The notes beneath the pieces were generated by a model. That model saw nothing but the letters and a program-made list of their open reading frames with translations. It had not been told where the DNA came from and searched no databases. 6,763 nucleotides of DNA from a bacterium. GTDB taxonomy: Bacteria > Patescibacteriota > Minisyncoccia > Phycocordibacterales > GCA-002787175. The stretch is from assembly GCA_030689285.1 (NCBI GenBank), contig JAUYJM010000005.1, positions 1-6,763 on the forward strand. The letters are read 5' to 3'. The translations under genes were made by a program, and so were the position numbers. Shown here one piece after another: positions 5,257 through 6,763 of this stretch. Each line of letters starts with the position of its first letter. Within the stretch, counting starts at the first letter, position 1.

Positions 5257-5295
5257 ATAAGTTTGCCTCTAAGGCTGAAATGCTCGGAGAATCCC

Positions 5296-5324
5296 ATATT
5301 AAGACAAAACACGGAAAAAATCCA
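5296..5324 (-). promoter_or_regulatory. weak candidate promoter of the sugar transferase gene
   Basis: The minus strand has TAATAT (5301 to 5296) as a possible -10 box, with TGGATT (5324 to 5319) at 17 bp. The -35 matches consensus at only three positions. The start would fall near 5289 and give a leader of about 33 nt. No better pair was seen in the 114-bp divergent gap. I found no convincing plus-strand promoter there for the glycosyltransferase. Confidence 0.3.
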
Positions 5325-5370
5325 TCTCTATGGTAAATAATGTTTGGATTTGTTAATCTTTCAAGTAAGT

Positions 5371-6567
5371 ATGAAAGCTGAAGAAAAAAGACCCTCAAAA
5401 ATTCTCTATCTTATAACAAAGTCCAACTGGGGCGGAGCGGGTAGATATGTATTTGATTTGGTCTCACACTTACCGAAAGATATTTACGAAGGAATGGTGG
5501 TTCTCGGAGGGGAGGGCGAGCTTAAAGAAAAATTGGCTGAAAAAGGCGTTCGCACTATTTCCATTCAGGAACTTGGAAGGGACGTTTCAGTGTTTAAAGA
5601 CATGGCTTCTTTCATAAAACTTCTAAAAATTATATGGCAAGAAAGACCCGATATTGTCCACATAAACAGTTCTAAAGCAGGTCTTCTCGGTTCCATAGCC
5701 ACGCGTCTCGTCTCTACGTTTTCTTTCTTGCGTTCCAAACCCCATCACCAAAAACCCAGAGTTGTTTTCACCGCGCACGGCTGGCCGTTTAAAGAAAAAC
5801 GGGGGGGCTTATTTCGGTTTATTTCTTACTTCGGTTCGTGGGCAACCGTTCTTCTGGCAGACAAAACAATAGTCGTATCCAAAGACGACTATAAAAAAAC
5901 CTACAAGTTTTGGTGGGGCAAAAAAAATATAAGATTGGTAAAAAATGGTATAACTCTCCCATCATTTCTAGCCAGAGAACAGGCAAGAACCGCACTGGGA
6001 ATACCTGAAACTCCACAGAAAGACGAAATACTGATTGGAACAATCTCAGAACTGCATAAAAACAAAGGTCTGGAGACAGCTATAAAAGCTTTTTCTCTGG
6101 TGTTAAAAGAAGGATCGGTCTTAAACCGAAACTGCAAAATGGTGATAATCGGCGAAGGTGGAGAAAGGGAAAATCTGGCCAGACTTCTGGACGGTTTGAA
6201 TCTGAAAGAAGAGGTGTTTTTGGTAGGAGCAAAACCGGAAGCGGCTTCTCTTTTGAACGCTTTTGACATATTTTTTCTAAGCTCCTTAAAGGAAGGTTTG
6301 CCTTACGCTATATTGGAAGCAGGAGCGGCAGGTCTGCCAACAGCCGCTTCCAGCGTGGGAGGAATACCTGAAATAATAACGGATATGAAATCCGGTATTT
6401 TGGTCAAACCCTCTTCTCCCGCGGAACTGAAGCAGGCACTAATGTTTCTAATAACACAAAGTGACCGCCGCCAAAACTTTGGCAAAAAATTACGAGAAAT
6501 AGTCTTAAATGATTTTTCACTGGCAAAAATGCTTAAAAAGACATTTGAGGTTTATGCCGAGTTGTAG
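5371..6567 (+). CDS. family 4 glycosyltransferase (GT-B fold)
   Basis: This 398-residue cytoplasmic or membrane-associated enzyme probably adds a sugar from a nucleotide donor to a lipid-linked glycan. The N-terminal acceptor domain opens with ILYLITKSNWGGAGRYV (11-27), the glycine-rich loop typical of GT4 enzymes. VHINSSKAGLLG (96-107) and FTAHGWPF (133-140) follow. The C-terminal donor domain has VVSKDD (168-173), VKNGI (190-194), GTISELHKNKGLE (223-235), IIGEGGERENL (259-269) and EGLPYAILE (308-316). The last is the E-x7-E motif with Glu308 and Glu316, followed by SSVGGIPEII (327-336). No membrane segment is evident. The ATG at 5371 is preferred. An in-frame TTG at 5344 would add nine residues (MDLLIFQVS) that extend past the usual family start. 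Neither start has a Shine-Dalgarno site. The gene diverges from the sugar transferase across 114 bp, and the pair fits an envelope glycan locus. Confidence 0.92.
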   Translation: MKAEEKRPSKILYLITKSNWGGAGRYVFDLVSHLPKDIYEGMVVLGGEGELKEKLAEKGVRTISIQELGRDVSVFKDMASFIKLLKIIWQERPDIVHINSSKAGLLGSIATRLVSTFSFLRSKPHHQKPRVVFTAHGWPFKEKRGGLFRFISYFGSWATVLLADKTIVVSKDDYKKTYKFWWGKKNIRLVKNGITLPSFLAREQARTALGIPETPQKDEILIGTISELHKNKGLETAIKAFSLVLKEGSVLNRNCKMVIIGEGGERENLARLLDGLNLKEEVFLVGAKPEAASLLNAFDIFFLSSLKEGLPYAILEAGAAGLPTAASSVGGIPEIITDMKSGILVKPSSPAELKQALMFLITQSDRRQNFGKKLREIVLNDFSLAKMLKKTFEVYAEL

Positions 6568-6653
6568 ATAGTTTAAATTTGAGAGCGATTCATAAATTCA
6601 ATTTTTAGTAATTGTGTTATTCACTTTGAATTACGAAACTCCAAATCCGCGTC
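6568..6653. other. AT-rich intergenic stretch after the glycosyltransferase
   Basis: This is AT-rich DNA with no open frame, promoter pair or intrinsic terminator that I can support. Transcription of the glycosyltransferase may continue into whatever lies beyond the window, or end at the long inverted repeat that follows. Confidence 0.5.
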
Positions 6654-6763
6654 TTTCTTTTCAATTTCGGCTACGGCTTTGCAAAAATTATTCAACAGAT
6701 ACGCTGTATATGCCTCATAATTTTTGCTTCGCCTCGCTCGAAATTGAAAAGAAATCCATCGGA
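6646..6763. repeat. long nested inverted repeat, possible non-autonomous palindromic element
   Basis: A perfect 16-bp inverted repeat TTTCTTTTCAATTTCG / CGAAATTGAAAAGAAA (6654-6669 with 6739-6754) encloses a second perfect 11-bp repeat GCAAAAATTAT / ATAATTTTTGC (6681-6691 with 6717-6727). A GGC/GCC pair flanks the inner repeat across a short mismatch. The inner loop is 25 nt. Outside, TCCG (6646-6649) can pair with CGGA (6760-6763) at the window end. The size of about 100-118 bp and the nested structure resemble REP or MITE-like elements. No target duplication or second copy is visible. There is no U run after the arms, so it is not an obvious terminator. Confidence 0.55.

Noticed and set aside
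5901..6269. Minus-strand open frame of 122 codons
   Set aside because: It is a shadow of the GT4 gene, whose motifs are continuous across this stretch on the plus strand.

Overview
The window looks like chromosomal DNA from an uncultivated Patescibacteria / Candidate Phyla Radiation bacterium, most likely a Parcubacteria-type lineage. The evidence is the 16S rRNA gene. Its 5' end is of the AAGAGTTTGATCCTAGCTC type, its V1 and V2 helices carry large insertions, and a normally universal primer site has diverged. All of these fit known CPR 16S genes. The lineage call is inference from that gene and the compact genes; no database search was possible.

Layout from left to right. (1) Positions 1-706, minus strand: the 5' portion of a 16S rRNA gene, running off the left edge. 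(2) 707-1077, minus strand: the rRNA leader and promoter. It has a near-consensus sigma70-type promoter (TTGACA-16-TATAAT), a boxB-like hairpin, a boxA-like antitermination element, a perfect 15-bp tandem duplication and two further hairpins. (3) 1086-3330, minus strand: secD then secF, the two membrane subunits of the SecDF translocation motor. The secF stop codon lies only 8 bp before the rRNA -35 box, with no terminator between. (4) 3331-3705: an intergenic region with candidate secD promoter signals, a perfect palindromic bidirectional terminator, and a hairpin plus tandem repeat. (5) 3652-3849, plus strand: a 47-residue four-cysteine zinc-ribbon-like protein with its own promoter and Shine-Dalgarno site. 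Its stop codon lies inside a bidirectional terminator. (6) 3907-5256, minus strand: a membrane polyprenyl-phosphate sugar-phosphate transferase (WbaP/WcaJ/EpsE type). (7) 5371-6567, plus strand: a family 4 glycosyltransferase, divergent from the transferase. (8) 6568-6763: an intergenic tail dominated by a hairpin of about 100 nt.

The genes form two functional groups. The left half holds basic cell machinery: ribosomal RNA and SecDF protein export, all co-oriented. The right half looks like the edge of a surface-polysaccharide or glycan locus. There the transferase would load the first sugar phosphate onto the lipid carrier and the glycosyltransferase would extend it. The small zinc-ribbon gene sits between the two groups and is insulated by terminators on both sides. 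I see no tRNA, CRISPR array, transposase or phage gene. The least explained items are the small Cys4 protein, the palindrome with an embedded 9-codon reading frame, the rRNA expansion segments, and the right-end hairpin.
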